Positions 1-8,443 of a DNA stretch of 36,877 bases are shown here, piece by piece. The notes below the pieces were generated by a model. That model searched no databases and was not told the DNA's origin. It saw nothing but the letters and a program-made list of their open reading frames with translations. The translations under genes and the position numbers were made by a program. The stretch is from positions 1-36,877 of the forward strand of contig DHGL01000021.1 in NCBI GenBank assembly GCA_002402725.1, read 5' to 3'. Numbering within the stretch: the stretch's first letter is position 1; each line of letters begins with the position of its first letter. The stretch is from Anaerolineaceae bacterium UBA4799. Lineage in GTDB: Bacteria; Chloroflexota; Anaerolineae; Anaerolineales; Anaerolineaceae.

Positions 1-2
1 AA

Positions 3-18
3 TTGCACCATTTGCACC
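3..18. repeat. Paired TTGCACC repeats upstream of the integrase gene
   Basis: TTGCACC occurs at 3-9 and again at 12-18, a 9-bp period, ahead of the integrase start at 94. The same word recurs downstream of the gene (1270-1286). Paired short direct repeats near a tyrosine recombinase gene resemble arm-type binding sites. That role is inferred. Confidence 0.5.
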
Positions 19-93
19 TTAACAACTGGATAGAGCAGCCGAAAAAAGAAACAAGGTCGCCTTTTCTTGATTTTGTAAAAAGGAGTCAAGAAA

Positions 94-1263
94 ATGGCTA
101 AAAATCACCGAGGAAGAAATGAAGGGTCGATCTTTCAGAGACCCAACAAGAAATGGCGTGCACAGATCTATCATCAAGGTCAGCGCATCAGCAAAAACAC
201 TGAAACTAAAGCCGAAGCGTTGGAATGGATCAGAAACACGCAATCTGAACTGGATAAGGGGTATGACTTCAAAGGGAGTACTACCACCTTGAAGGATTAT
301 CTCCCAGGCTGGTTGGAAAATCGCCGGCTTTCTTTGAGACCCAAAACTGCACATCAATATGCTGCCATCATCAATAAGCATATCCTGCCAGAAATGGGTG
401 ACAAAAAACTCAAGGATTTGCGACTGATCCAGATCGAGCAATTCTATTCAGGACTGCTGCAGAAGGGTTTGGGTCCAAGGACAATCAAAGTTGTGCATAA
501 CATCCTCCACGCCTCGCTGGATAAAGCGGTCCGTTACGGGTTGGTAATCTTCAACCCGACCCATGGTGCCACATTACCGCGATACTCCCATGATGAAATG
601 ACTGTATTGGATTCATATCAAGTTGGTCAATTTCTTGTCGCCGCCCAGAACAGTCCGCATTATGCATTCTTTCACCTGGCGATCACCACCGGAATGCGCA
701 TGGGGGAACTATTCGGTCTGAAATGGTCAGATATTCAATGGAACGCGGGGGTCCTGCACGTACAACGCCAGAAGCAATATGTCCCCGGACAAGGATGTAG
801 CTTCACCGAGCCTAAAACCAATGCCGGAAGAAGAACCATTAAATTAGGCGAAGGTTCTCTCGATGTATTGCGTCATCACAAAGCCTATCAGGCGATGCAA
901 AGAGAACGGGCAGGGGATCGGTGGCATGATATGGATTTGGTTTTCTGCAGTTCTGTGGGAACACCGGGAGACGCAAGCAACGTGCGCATAGATTTCAACC
1001 GCATTCTGGAGCTGGCAGGCTTACCGAAAATGCGTTTTCACGATCTGAGACACACTGCAGCCTCGCTTTTACTGAACAATAAAGTACCAGTCATAGTGGT
1101 ATCCAGTATGCTGGGTCATTCCAAACCAAGCGTTACTTTGGATATCTACGCTCATGTGTTCCATGACATGCAGGGGGAAGCCGCAATCGTCATGGATAAA
1201 CTGGTAACACCGATCCTGGTTGAAATTCCGCAAGTCAAGACAAAAGTCCAAAAGAAGGACTGA
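94..1263 (+). CDS. Tyrosine recombinase (phage/ICE-type integrase)
   Basis: 389 aa, with a full integrase layout. An AP2-like arm-binding N-terminal domain covers about residues 10-55, a SAM-like core-binding domain about 62-160, and the catalytic domain about 170-355. The catalytic set is visible: R202 (GMRMGEL), a lysine near 241 in the beta-hairpin, H316 and R319 (HDLRH), H342 (LGHS) and nucleophile Y352. Family knowledge: it cuts and rejoins att sites by a covalent 3'-phosphotyrosine intermediate. The start at 94 has a good Shine-Dalgarno (AAAGGAG). It reads toward the 3' end of tRNA-Arg about 100 bp away, which is the usual attachment target, so it is probably the last gene of an element lying left of the window. 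The active site is intact, so it may still work. No excisionase or cargo gene is visible. Confidence 0.95.
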   Translation: MAKNHRGRNEGSIFQRPNKKWRAQIYHQGQRISKNTETKAEALEWIRNTQSELDKGYDFKGSTTTLKDYLPGWLENRRLSLRPKTAHQYAAIINKHILPEMGDKKLKDLRLIQIEQFYSGLLQKGLGPRTIKVVHNILHASLDKAVRYGLVIFNPTHGATLPRYSHDEMTVLDSYQVGQFLVAAQNSPHYAFFHLAITTGMRMGELFGLKWSDIQWNAGVLHVQRQKQYVPGQGCSFTEPKTNAGRRTIKLGEGSLDVLRHHKAYQAMQRERAGDRWHDMDLVFCSSVGTPGDASNVRIDFNRILELAGLPKMRFHDLRHTAASLLLNNKVPVIVVSSMLGHSKPSVTLDIYAHVFHDMQGEAAIVMDKLVTPILVEIPQVKTKVQKKD

Positions 1264-1269
1264 AATGAA

Positions 1270-1286
1270 TTGCACCTTAATGCACC
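1270..1286. repeat. Second pair of TGCACC repeats, between integrase and tRNA
   Basis: TTGCACCTTAA at 1270-1280 is followed by ATGCACCTTAA ending at 1290, a 10-bp period. The word matches the pair at 3-18. They sit about 80 bp from the tRNA 3' end, a distance comparable to arm sites in lambda-type att sites. Function is inferred. Confidence 0.5.
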
Positions 1287-1290
1287 TTAA

Positions 1291-1323
1291 ATCAAAAACC
1301 CGAAAGATTTTCGGGTTTTTGAT
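1291..1323. terminator. Bidirectional hairpin terminator after the integrase
   Basis: A perfect 15-bp inverted repeat (1291-1305 with 1309-1323) has a 3-nt loop. A GC core (CCCG/CGGG) is flanked by an A run and a T run, so it can terminate the integrase transcript on the plus strand and the tRNA transcript on the minus strand. Confidence 0.85.
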
Positions 1324-1363
1324 CGGCATATGTGGCGGTGTGAGATGCAGTTCCTAGTACATC

Positions 1364-1440
1364 TGGCGCCCCCGGCGCGGCTCGAACGCGCAACCTACTG
1401 ATTCGAAGTCAGGCACTCTGTCCAATTGAGCTACGGGGGC
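1364..1440 (-). tRNA. tRNA-Arg (anticodon TCG), CCA encoded
   Basis: 77 nt fold as a complete cloverleaf. The acceptor is GCCCCCG/CGGGGGC, the D stem GCTC/GAGT (one G-U), and the anticodon loop CTTCGAA with anticodon TCG. The T stem is GCGCG/CGCGC with loop TTCGAGC, the discriminator is G, and CCA is encoded at 1364-1366. The top anticodon-stem pair (27:43) is a C-T mismatch. The 3' end faces the integrase gene, making this the likely attB target of the element on the left. The gene remains whole. Confidence 0.95.
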
Positions 1441-1449
1441 TTCGCCCAC

Positions 1450-1455
1450 ATTATA
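1450..1455 (-). promoter_or_regulatory. -10 box of tRNA-Arg
   Basis: TATAAT on the minus strand lies 9 nt before the mature tRNA 5' end. No convincing -35 is visible. It lies within 20-50 bp of the oppositely oriented rtcB promoter, so the two promoters are back to back. Confidence 0.55.
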
Positions 1456-1473
1456 CTCCATTCATCTCACCCC

Positions 1474-1503
1474 TTGCCGCGTTTGTTACGCGTTTGTTAT
1501 AAT
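1474..1503 (+). promoter_or_regulatory. rtcB promoter
   Basis: TTGCCG (1474-1479), an 18-bp spacer and a perfect TATAAT (1498-1503), with the rtcB ATG at 1522. It fits a housekeeping sigma promoter. Confidence 0.7.
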
Positions 1504-1521
1504 AAATGTAGAGAAGTTCTT

Positions 1522-2667
1522 ATGCAGCAGGTTATCACCACTGAACGGTTACCCATCAAGCTCTGGCTTGAAAATATCGACGATGGAGCGCTGGCGCAGG
1601 CGCGCAATCTTGCTAACCTGCCCTTCGCCTACAAGTGGATCGCAATCATGCCCGACTGCCACCAGGGCTTTGGCATGCCAATCGGCGGGGTGCTGGCAGC
1701 GGCAGATGTGATCGTGCCCAACGCAGTTGGGGTGGATATCGGTTGCGGCATGTTGGTTGTCCGCACTGACCTTCAGCGGTTGGACACTGAAACCTTACTC
1801 GAAATACGCACACAAATCAAACAGGCCGTGCCAGTGGGGTTTGAGCACCACAAAACCGCGCAGCCCTGGCAGAGGTTTGACCACGCTCCGGATATTCCCA
1901 TTATCCAGCAGGAACTGGATAGCGCGCGCCGGCAGCTGGGTACGCTCGGCGGTGGTAACCATTTCATCGAGATTCAGCAGGGCAGCGACGGGTATATCTG
2001 GGTGATGATCCACTCAGGCAGCCGTAACTTCGGGCTCAAGACGGCAACCGCTTACCACAATATTGCCCGGGGGTTATGTGAGCGCAAGGGTTACAACCTG
2101 CCTGACCGGGATCTGGCGTTCCTTCCATTGGAAACACACGAGGGAAGGGATTATTACCTGGCGATGAATTACTGTTGTGATTTCGCCCGCGCCAACCGCG
2201 CATTAATGATGGAAAGAGTAATGCAAATCCTGGCAGCTGAAACAGGTGCTAACCGGCTTGAGGAAATTAATATTCATCACAATTACGCTGCCCTTGAGGT
2301 GCACTATGGCCGCGAAGTGCTGGTGCACCGCAAGGGAGCGACCAAAGCCTCTCTCAATTTGCCGGGTATTATGCCGGGGTCTATGGGGTCGAAGAGTTAC
2401 ATCGTCAAGGGTCTGGGAAATCCTGAGAGTTTTGAATCCTGCGCGCACGGCGCTGGCCGGCGCATGGGTCGCAAGCAGGCTCAGCGCTCTCTCGACCTTG
2501 TGGAAGAGCAAAGGAAAATGAATGGCATTGTTCATGACCTGCGCTCGCGTGACTCATTGGATGAAGCCCCCGGAGCGTATAAGGATATCAACGAGGTGAT
2601 GCACCTTCAGAAGGATTTGGTGAGCATCGTAGCCACACTCACGCCGCTCGCCTCTATTAAAGGTTAG
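1522..2667 (+). CDS. rtcB: RtcB RNA ligase (3'-phosphate/5'-OH)
   Basis: 381 aa from the ATG at 1522. This start lies just after a TATAAT promoter and begins with the family N-terminus; an in-frame ATG at 1426 would lie inside tRNA-Arg. Family markers are all present: the metal-binding GVDIGCG (D72, C75), GGGNHF (H147), HSGSR (H164), an HHN motif (H252) and the CAHGAGR motif whose H309 is the guanylylated histidine. Family knowledge: GTP- and Mn-dependent ligation of RNA 2',3'-cyclic phosphate to 5'-OH ends, used in RNA repair in bacteria or tRNA splicing elsewhere. It is a free-standing gene, divergent from tRNA-Arg, with no RtcA or archease gene nearby. The next gene converges on it. Confidence 0.95.
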   Translation: MQQVITTERLPIKLWLENIDDGALAQARNLANLPFAYKWIAIMPDCHQGFGMPIGGVLAAADVIVPNAVGVDIGCGMLVVRTDLQRLDTETLLEIRTQIKQAVPVGFEHHKTAQPWQRFDHAPDIPIIQQELDSARRQLGTLGGGNHFIEIQQGSDGYIWVMIHSGSRNFGLKTATAYHNIARGLCERKGYNLPDRDLAFLPLETHEGRDYYLAMNYCCDFARANRALMMERVMQILAAETGANRLEEINIHHNYAALEVHYGREVLVHRKGATKASLNLPGIMPGSMGSKSYIVKGLGNPESFESCAHGAGRRMGRKQAQRSLDLVEEQRKMNGIVHDLRSRDSLDEAPGAYKDINEVMHLQKDLVSIVATLTPLASIKG

Positions 2668-2688
2668 CTGCTAATCTTCATGCGATGG

Positions 2689-5010
2689 TCATTCCCAGGC
2701 AGCCAGAGCCTGCACTAATTTCGGATTGAATACCCCATCGCCATAGTCGCCCAGCATGCTGAGGTCACTTAAAATGATCACAGTACCGGTCCCGACCTCA
2801 ATCTGGGCGATATGCGCGCGGTTCTGGCTGCCAGCCAGCACTGCAGCGGATGTGACTGAAAAGACCACTGTGTTTTGCGGGTTGATGTTGACTGTGGAGA
2901 CATCATCCAACAATCCATCAGCCGTGACGGTTACCGAGGTTTCATCAACACTATCCCTGGTGAATTGAACTCCCCACTGGCTGGTCAGGGTGTTCAGGTC
3001 GAGCCAATCTTCATTCGGCTCAGCAACCCAGTTGAAGAACTTCAGGCGGTTTGCGCTGTTGACTACCAGTAACTTCCCACCCTGTTCCACGTATTCATTG
3101 ATTATCGCGGCTTCGCTGGCAGTCCAACTCGTATCATATGCCGCGGTGTTGGAATCAGCGAGCGGGTAATCATATGCTGGCAACACCACCACCAGGTCTA
3201 CCTCATTGATATCCTGTGCTGATAACGACTTGCCGTAAGGGATAACCGTGATCCCATAACCTGCGTCAATCATGCTTTTACTGAATCTCGATAATCCACT
3301 TGGGGTCATGTGTGGCGCTTCAGTATGGTTGGCAAGGAACACGGCCCGTTTCTGAGAATCGTGCTGAACGAAATTGTTTTCCTCCATCGGGCTGAGGGCG
3401 GCGGACAGTGTTAACCTGGCCATATCCAGCAGTTCGGACTCCATTTCCCGCACCAGTTCCACCGTATCGTATGGATCATGCAGATGGCCCGCGACCCATA
3501 CCCCGCCGGGATAGTTTTCCATCTCCATGGATTGATAAATGAGATTGGTGTTAGGAATATTGAACGCGCTCAGGCTGCCATTATCCGAAGCGAATTCATA
3601 AAAAATGGATTCAAGTTCCAAATCCAATTCCGCCGCCTTGCCGTCCAGGAAAGTTTTGAATGAGTCAGTGTTCAGGTTGGTGGTAGTGATATTGCTGTAC
3701 ATTGGCATGATACCGGCGGGCAAGCCATCCAGCGGCCGTGTCAGGCAGTCGATCTGGATGTTCGCCTGCAGACTGCCGAGCAAATCTGAATGCGTGGTGG
3801 TGAAGTATGCTGACCCGTACAGCCCCACTTCCTCGCTGCCATACCAGGCGATGTACAGGTCGTTCTCCGGCTGAATTTTCAACTCGTTGAGTACGGTGAG
3901 TATTTCCAGCAAGATGACCGAGCCGCTGCCATCATCCAGAGCACCGGGGGAATTTGGGCTGTCGATATGGGCGGAAAGCAGGATTGGCCGGTCGGGATAT
4001 TTGCCGGGGATGCGCACCACAAGGTTGCCGGATGGAGCAGGGTTCAATACATCCGCGTCCCAAATCACTCGCGCATTCGAGATTTCACTCATTCCATCCC
4101 AGTCAAAAATCCCCAGCGCAGCGAGGTTTTCCATTTCAATGAAAAGTAGCGGCATGGTATTACCGCCCTCAAGACGTTGCAGCACGCCGCCGCCATCACC
4201 CGCGAAGGTCCCGTGCGTCTGCTCGCCAGCATTGGAAAACCTGGTGACCAGCACAATGGCTGCTGGTTTCAGTCTGAGCAGGGCTGAGGCGTTATTTAGC
4301 GCTTGTGGGTTTTCTGTTTCGACCAGTGAATAATCAACGAAGAAGATTTCGTCATCGTGGTGCGTTCCCGCCAGGCTGTTCAATTCAACAGCATCTAGGA
4401 TGAGCAGCGGAGAGCCTTCCGCTTCAACTGGGTCAGGTTTCGCAGAGTCAATATATCCGTCAGAGTCCATGCGCACGGCTGCAGCGGGGTTGTCGCGGTT
4501 GCCGCGGGTAGCATCGGCGGGGACCTCATAAGTCGGCCCCCCCATGGTCAGGAAAAGAGATGAATTGTGGTCTTCTGTTCCAAAAAAGATGTTAAACTGC
4601 TCCCTTTCGCGGGTCATCCCCAATCCTGTGAGCCATGCCAATTCATCAAGTCTGGATTCCATGTAATCCAGCGCTTCCTTCTCACCGGAGGTGCCCGCGC
4701 CGCGCCAGCCCGAATGTGGCTGGATGCTTTCGAGTTCTACAAGATGCGCGAGCATGCGTTCACTGGAGAGGGCTGACAGCGCGTCCTGCTTCGTTGCCTC
4801 ATTAACAGGTAGCGGTTCCTTCACATCAGGCGTGCTTGGTGCAGGTTCATCAGTGGGAGGGACAATGATAATCACCTGTTGCGGTTGCGCGCTGTTTTCT
4901 TCACTCATCCTGCTGCGAGCGTTGATGAGTGACAGCAGAACAACGATCTCGACAACGGCTGCCAACGTGAACCCCAGTACCAGCCAAAGGACCAGCTTTC
5001 TGTGGTGCAT
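2689..5010 (-). CDS. Membrane-anchored M28 peptidase with GldG/DUF4350-like C-terminal domain
   Basis: 773 aa. One N-terminal membrane segment (about 7-29) is followed by a Pro-rich linker, so the body is outside the cytoplasm. The M28 aminopeptidase fold carries the expected zinc ligands: H348 (SAHIDS), D359/D360 (ALDDGSG), E393/E394 (GSEEVG), D421 and H511 (HLHDPYDT). An inserted PA-like region lies about 195-320. After about residue 547 there is a second domain with alternating strands and helices, VVVLPAYD and an EQGGKLLVV motif, resembling the DUF4350/GldG family found with ABC-2 exporters. Its start has a strong AAGGAGG. It is the last gene of the ABC exporter operon, 52 bp after the permease. 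The substrate is unknown. The M28 call is firm; the tail assignment is by resemblance. Confidence 0.85.
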   Translation of the reverse strand: MHHRKLVLWLVLGFTLAAVVEIVVLLSLINARSRMSEENSAQPQQVIIIVPPTDEPAPSTPDVKEPLPVNEATKQDALSALSSERMLAHLVELESIQPHSGWRGAGTSGEKEALDYMESRLDELAWLTGLGMTREREQFNIFFGTEDHNSSLFLTMGGPTYEVPADATRGNRDNPAAAVRMDSDGYIDSAKPDPVEAEGSPLLILDAVELNSLAGTHHDDEIFFVDYSLVETENPQALNNASALLRLKPAAIVLVTRFSNAGEQTHGTFAGDGGGVLQRLEGGNTMPLLFIEMENLAALGIFDWDGMSEISNARVIWDADVLNPAPSGNLVVRIPGKYPDRPILLSAHIDSPNSPGALDDGSGSVILLEILTVLNELKIQPENDLYIAWYGSEEVGLYGSAYFTTTHSDLLGSLQANIQIDCLTRPLDGLPAGIMPMYSNITTTNLNTDSFKTFLDGKAAELDLELESIFYEFASDNGSLSAFNIPNTNLIYQSMEMENYPGGVWVAGHLHDPYDTVELVREMESELLDMARLTLSAALSPMEENNFVQHDSQKRAVFLANHTEAPHMTPSGLSRFSKSMIDAGYGITVIPYGKSLSAQDINEVDLVVVLPAYDYPLADSNTAAYDTSWTASEAAIINEYVEQGGKLLVVNSANRLKFFNWVAEPNEDWLDLNTLTSQWGVQFTRDSVDETSVTVTADGLLDDVSTVNINPQNTVVFSVTSAAVLAGSQNRAHIAQIEVGTGTVIILSDLSMLGDYGDGVFNPKLVQALAAWE

Positions 5011-5062
5011 GTTTTCCTCCTTCTTTTTGGCGCCGTGAACGGCAACGAAGGATGGGGCTGAA

Positions 5063-6295
5063 CTATTTTCCCGCCAGGGCTTTCAGAAAACCCGGCACAC
5101 TGAATGTTTGACCAGTCAGCAGGTTCTGGGCCTTGAAAAGTGAAGCGCTGGCACGCACCAGCAATACGGCGGTGAGCGCAAGTAGCAATAAAGCCAGCCC
5201 CACCTGCCAGAAAGGCACCTGTGTGGCGGAGAGTCGGGTCATCATGCTCACGGGTGCTGTGAGCGGGAAAATGCTCAGAAATACCGAAAGCGGGCTGTCT
5301 GGAGTGTTTATCAGCGCGCTGATGAACATCAGGGGGATGATCATGGGCAAAATGACCACGGTGGTCAATTGCGAGGCTTCGCGCATGTTGGGTACGAGTG
5401 CACCGATACCAGCCATAATGCTGGCATAGACGGCGTAACCGAATATGAAAAAGAGGATGCCCCAAACCATAATCGATGCCGGAAGTTGAAACGCCGCGCT
5501 GAGGGCAAAAGCGCGACCGGAGTACCGCAGCATGAGCAACCCCGCGCCAAGCCATACGACAGTTTGTAGTAGCCCTACCAGTCCCAGGGCAATGATCTTG
5601 CCAGCGAGCATCTGCCTTGGGTTGAGCGATGTCAACAGTATTTCCATTACCCGGCTCTGTTTTTCATTGCTGATGCTGTTTAATAGCAGCGTTGCGGAGG
5701 TGAGAATGACAATATAGAAAAGGAAGGTAATGATATAAGGTAAAAAGAATGTGAGCCAGTGGTCACTGTCTCGCTGCTCCTGTTTGGAAATACTCACCTC
5801 GATAGCGTTTATCGGGTTCTGCAGCCTGTAAGCCAGCGCGGGATTGCCACCGCTGAGGTTGTAAGCAATGAGTGATTCGATCGAAGCGGCTTGTTGTACA
5901 CTCCCCATCGGGTTAAAATCCGGGCGGATGTAGAACACATCACCTTTCTCCAGGTAGTCCTCAGCAACGATATAGTAGGCGCTGATGCTTCCCGAGTCGA
6001 CCGCAGCCCGGGCATCTTCCTCCGTATCGTATCGGGTAAGTGAATCAGCGATCTCTGTTGGTATTTCATTCATCAAACCGCTATTGTCCACAAAACCTTC
6101 ACGCGAAGCCTGCGCAGCTGGAACAAAAAGGTTTTCAAGAAACGCACCGGTATCCTGACCGGATTTCTGCAAACCTGATACGACCAGTAAAATGATGAAA
6201 CTGGTCAGGGGTAACAGCACCAGTGTAAGCAAGAATGATTTACGGGAGACAACAGTTATAAATTCGTTCTTTAAGACAAGAAAAGTCTTTTTCAT
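5063..6295 (-). CDS. ABC-2 type exporter permease (NatB-like), second copy
   Basis: 410 aa. One membrane segment lies near residues 20-42, then a large extracytoplasmic domain to about 180, then about five membrane helices. The conserved cytoplasmic motif between helices (RVMEILLTSLNPRQMLAGK) is the ABC-2 permease signature and matches its neighbour (TMEIIVTSISPGQLMAGK), so the two are paralogues and probably form a heterodimer. The start is 3 bp after the preceding permease stop. The operon is ATPase, permease, permease, peptidase. Family knowledge: NatAB-type systems export sodium, drugs or peptides; the substrate here cannot be told. Confidence 0.9.
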   Translation of the reverse strand: MKKTFLVLKNEFITVVSRKSFLLTLVLLPLTSFIILLVVSGLQKSGQDTGAFLENLFVPAAQASREGFVDNSGLMNEIPTEIADSLTRYDTEEDARAAVDSGSISAYYIVAEDYLEKGDVFYIRPDFNPMGSVQQAASIESLIAYNLSGGNPALAYRLQNPINAIEVSISKQEQRDSDHWLTFFLPYIITFLFYIVILTSATLLLNSISNEKQSRVMEILLTSLNPRQMLAGKIIALGLVGLLQTVVWLGAGLLMLRYSGRAFALSAAFQLPASIMVWGILFFIFGYAVYASIMAGIGALVPNMREASQLTTVVILPMIIPLMFISALINTPDSPLSVFLSIFPLTAPVSMMTRLSATQVPFWQVGLALLLLALTAVLLVRASASLFKAQNLLTGQTFSVPGFLKALAGK

Positions 6296-6298
6296 GAG

Positions 6299-7504
6299 TT
6301 ACTTTCCACTCCTGGTAAAAGCTTCGCGCAAGCGTACACGTTTTCCGTAGCGCAGCATTCCCAGGTGGAAGATCCTTCCGGAAAGCCAAAGCGCAAAGGC
6401 AGCCAGCAGGCACAGTAGCGTGATTGAAAGGATGATTTGCCACGCGGGTACAGTGGTGAAAGCTGCGCGTAAAGGCAGCGCGATCGGTGCTGTCACCGGG
6501 AAAAGGCTCATCGCGACCGAAAGGGCACCGTTGGGGTTGAACATGAAAGCGGTGGTGAACCATAAAGGGATAACGATGGGGATGGTGAACCAGCCGGTGA
6601 TCTGCTGCGCTTCGCGGGCTTCGGTAGCGGTTGCCCCCACCGCGCCCATAGCCGCCGCGACCATCACAAACGCTGGCAAGAAGGTGGCGGCGATGAGCAG
6701 CATGCTCGCAGGGTCGATTCGCGGGGTAAACTTCATTGGAAAAACAGATGGAATTATGTTGAGTGCAATGATGGCAAAAAAGATCCAGGTTGCCAGTTGG
6801 GTCAGGCCAACCAGCAGGTTCCCCAGTACTTTGCCAGCCATGAGTTGCCCTGGTGAAATCGAGGTCACGATAATCTCCATCGTGCGGTTTTCTTTTTCCT
6901 CCACCACCGCCTGCAGCAGGTAATTACCGCTGATGTTGACCGCTATCACAAAGAGAACCCCCGCCAGTATGGGCAACAGCATGGAAAGCCAATCATTGGA
7001 TGCCATTTCGCGTGAACCATCCAGCGAACGGATGATGAGGTTTGGGCCTGCCAGTAAACGCTCAGCGAGCAGAGGCGGCTGATTTTTCACCAGGTTATAC
7101 GCCAGGAAATCGCCAAAATCACTTTCAGCATTCGACCCGGTTTTTTCGTTGGTAACCATGGTCACTTCACCGCTATTGAGGTAATTGTCAGAAAGAAGAA
7201 AGTACGCCTGGATCGAACCGTCGCGCAGCGATTGTTCAGCGCTGGCTTCATCTTGATAGTGGATTGCCTGAACCGTTTGGAGCAGTTGTTTTTTCTCCAC
7301 CGGTACTTGCCGGGCATTGACAATGACCTGGTTCGGATCAATGAAGCCAACCGGAGACGGGTTATATTCCAGCCAGACTGAAACAAAACCAATCAATGCC
7401 ATGAGAGCAACGAAAAGAGGCATACTGAGGATGCCAAAAATAAAACTTTTCTTTCTTACATGGGTCATAAACTCATTCCGGAACACCAACCATGTTTTGT
7501 TCAT
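6299..7504 (-). CDS. ABC-2 type exporter permease (NatB-like), first copy
   Basis: 401 aa with the same layout as the next gene: an N-terminal helix, an extracytoplasmic domain of about 140 residues, and five or six C-terminal helices with the MEIIVTSISPGQLMAGK motif. Its start overlaps the ATPase stop by 4 bp (ATGA), a sign of translational coupling and equal dosage. With the ATPase it would form the channel of an exporter. The two permeases are diverged paralogues, consistent with a heterodimeric pore. Confidence 0.9.
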   Translation of the reverse strand: MNKTWLVFRNEFMTHVRKKSFIFGILSMPLFVALMALIGFVSVWLEYNPSPVGFIDPNQVIVNARQVPVEKKQLLQTVQAIHYQDEASAEQSLRDGSIQAYFLLSDNYLNSGEVTMVTNEKTGSNAESDFGDFLAYNLVKNQPPLLAERLLAGPNLIIRSLDGSREMASNDWLSMLLPILAGVLFVIAVNISGNYLLQAVVEEKENRTMEIIVTSISPGQLMAGKVLGNLLVGLTQLATWIFFAIIALNIIPSVFPMKFTPRIDPASMLLIAATFLPAFVMVAAAMGAVGATATEAREAQQITGWFTIPIVIPLWFTTAFMFNPNGALSVAMSLFPVTAPIALPLRAAFTTVPAWQIILSITLLCLLAAFALWLSGRIFHLGMLRYGKRVRLREAFTRSGK

Positions 7505-8406
7505 TCCAGCGCATCCTTGTTGTTCACCACCTGGATGAATATCTCATCCAGGGACGGCATGGCGATTTCAAAATGCTCGAGAATGACCCCCTGGTTGATA
7601 AGGGTATTCAGAATGTCCTGAGGGGTTTTTCCGGTCTCGAATTTTAACAGTGTGCTGCTGTTGTGCGGGCGGACTTCGTGGACCCCGGGGATGGAAGAGG
7701 GGAGTGGGTTTAGCGCGCGGATGAGCACAGCATCAGAAGCGAAGTGGCGGCGGATTTCCCTCAGGTCGCCGTATAAGACCGTTTCTCCCTTGTTGATCAA
7801 AGCGATACGGTCTGCCAGTTCCTCTACCTGGTGCATCTGGTGGGTACACATTACGATGGTCGTGCCGCGGACGCGTTCTTCTTTAAGCAGGTCTTTCACC
7901 ATTTGTGTGTTCACCGGATCGAGCGCGCTGAAGGGTTCGTCGATAATCACCACTTCAGGCTCGTGGACCAGGGTATTGATCAACTGGGCTTTTTGTTGCA
8001 TACCCTTGCTGAGTTCCTTCACCTTTTTTCGGCGGGAGCCCGCCAGGTCGAACTTCTCCAGGTATTCATTAATGCGGTTACGGGCATCACTTTCTTCGAG
8101 CCCCTTAAGGGTGGCGAGGTATACAAGGCAGCGCTCGAGCGGAATCTCCTGGTAGAGACCGCGTTCTTCAGGCAGATAACCGACTCGGCTTTTCTTGTCT
8201 TCGGTCATCGGACCGCCCAAAATACTTACCGTCCCTGAGTCTGCTTTGAAAATATCCAGCATGATACGGATGGAGGTGGTCTTGCCTGCGCCGTTTGGTC
8301 CGAGTAGACCGAAAATCTCACCGGGATTGACTTCGAAGGATACGTCTTTTACTGCTTGAAGATTACCGAAGTTTTTGGCAATGTGGTCGACAACGATATT
8401 GGGCAT
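7501..8406 (-). CDS. ABC exporter ATPase (NatA/GldA-like)
   Basis: 301 aa with one nucleotide-binding domain. It has Walker A GPNGAGKT (36-43), signature LSKGMQQK (132-139), Walker B VVIIDEP (152-158) and switch H189. The C-terminal 80 residues form the extension usual in NatA-type ATPases. It is the first gene of a four-gene operon, behind an extended -10 promoter and an AAAGG ribosome site. It would power export by the two permeases that follow. All catalytic residues are intact. Confidence 0.95.
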   Translation of the reverse strand: MPNIVVDHIAKNFGNLQAVKDVSFEVNPGEIFGLLGPNGAGKTTSIRIMLDIFKADSGTVSILGGPMTEDKKSRVGYLPEERGLYQEIPLERCLVYLATLKGLEESDARNRINEYLEKFDLAGSRRKKVKELSKGMQQKAQLINTLVHEPEVVIIDEPFSALDPVNTQMVKDLLKEERVRGTTIVMCTHQMHQVEELADRIALINKGETVLYGDLREIRRHFASDAVLIRALNPLPSSIPGVHEVRPHNSSTLLKFETGKTPQDILNTLINQGVILEHFEIAMPSLDEIFIQVVNNKDALE

Positions 8407-8433
8407 ATTGTACCTTTCTCAATCTCTGTTTCG

Positions 8434-8442
8434 ATTATAACA
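8434..8442 (-). promoter_or_regulatory. Extended -10 promoter of the ABC exporter operon
   Basis: TGT-TATAAT on the minus strand, with no good -35, which is typical of an extended -10 promoter. The predicted start leaves about 20 nt of leader before the ATG at 8406. It abuts the terminator of the upstream operon. Confidence 0.6.
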
Positions 8443-8443
8443 A

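Noticed and set aside
1..1263. A prophage in the window
   Set aside because: Only an integrase is seen; no structural, lysis or replication gene, and everything right of the tRNA is ordinary chromosome.
1426..1521. Longer N-terminus for RtcB beginning at 1426
   Set aside because: It would start inside tRNA-Arg and upstream of the promoter; the extra residues do not resemble RtcB. The ATG at 1522 fits.
3887..4333. Plus-strand open frames opposite the M28 peptidase
   Set aside because: Serine/proline-rich shadows of a well-supported gene, with no ribosome site.
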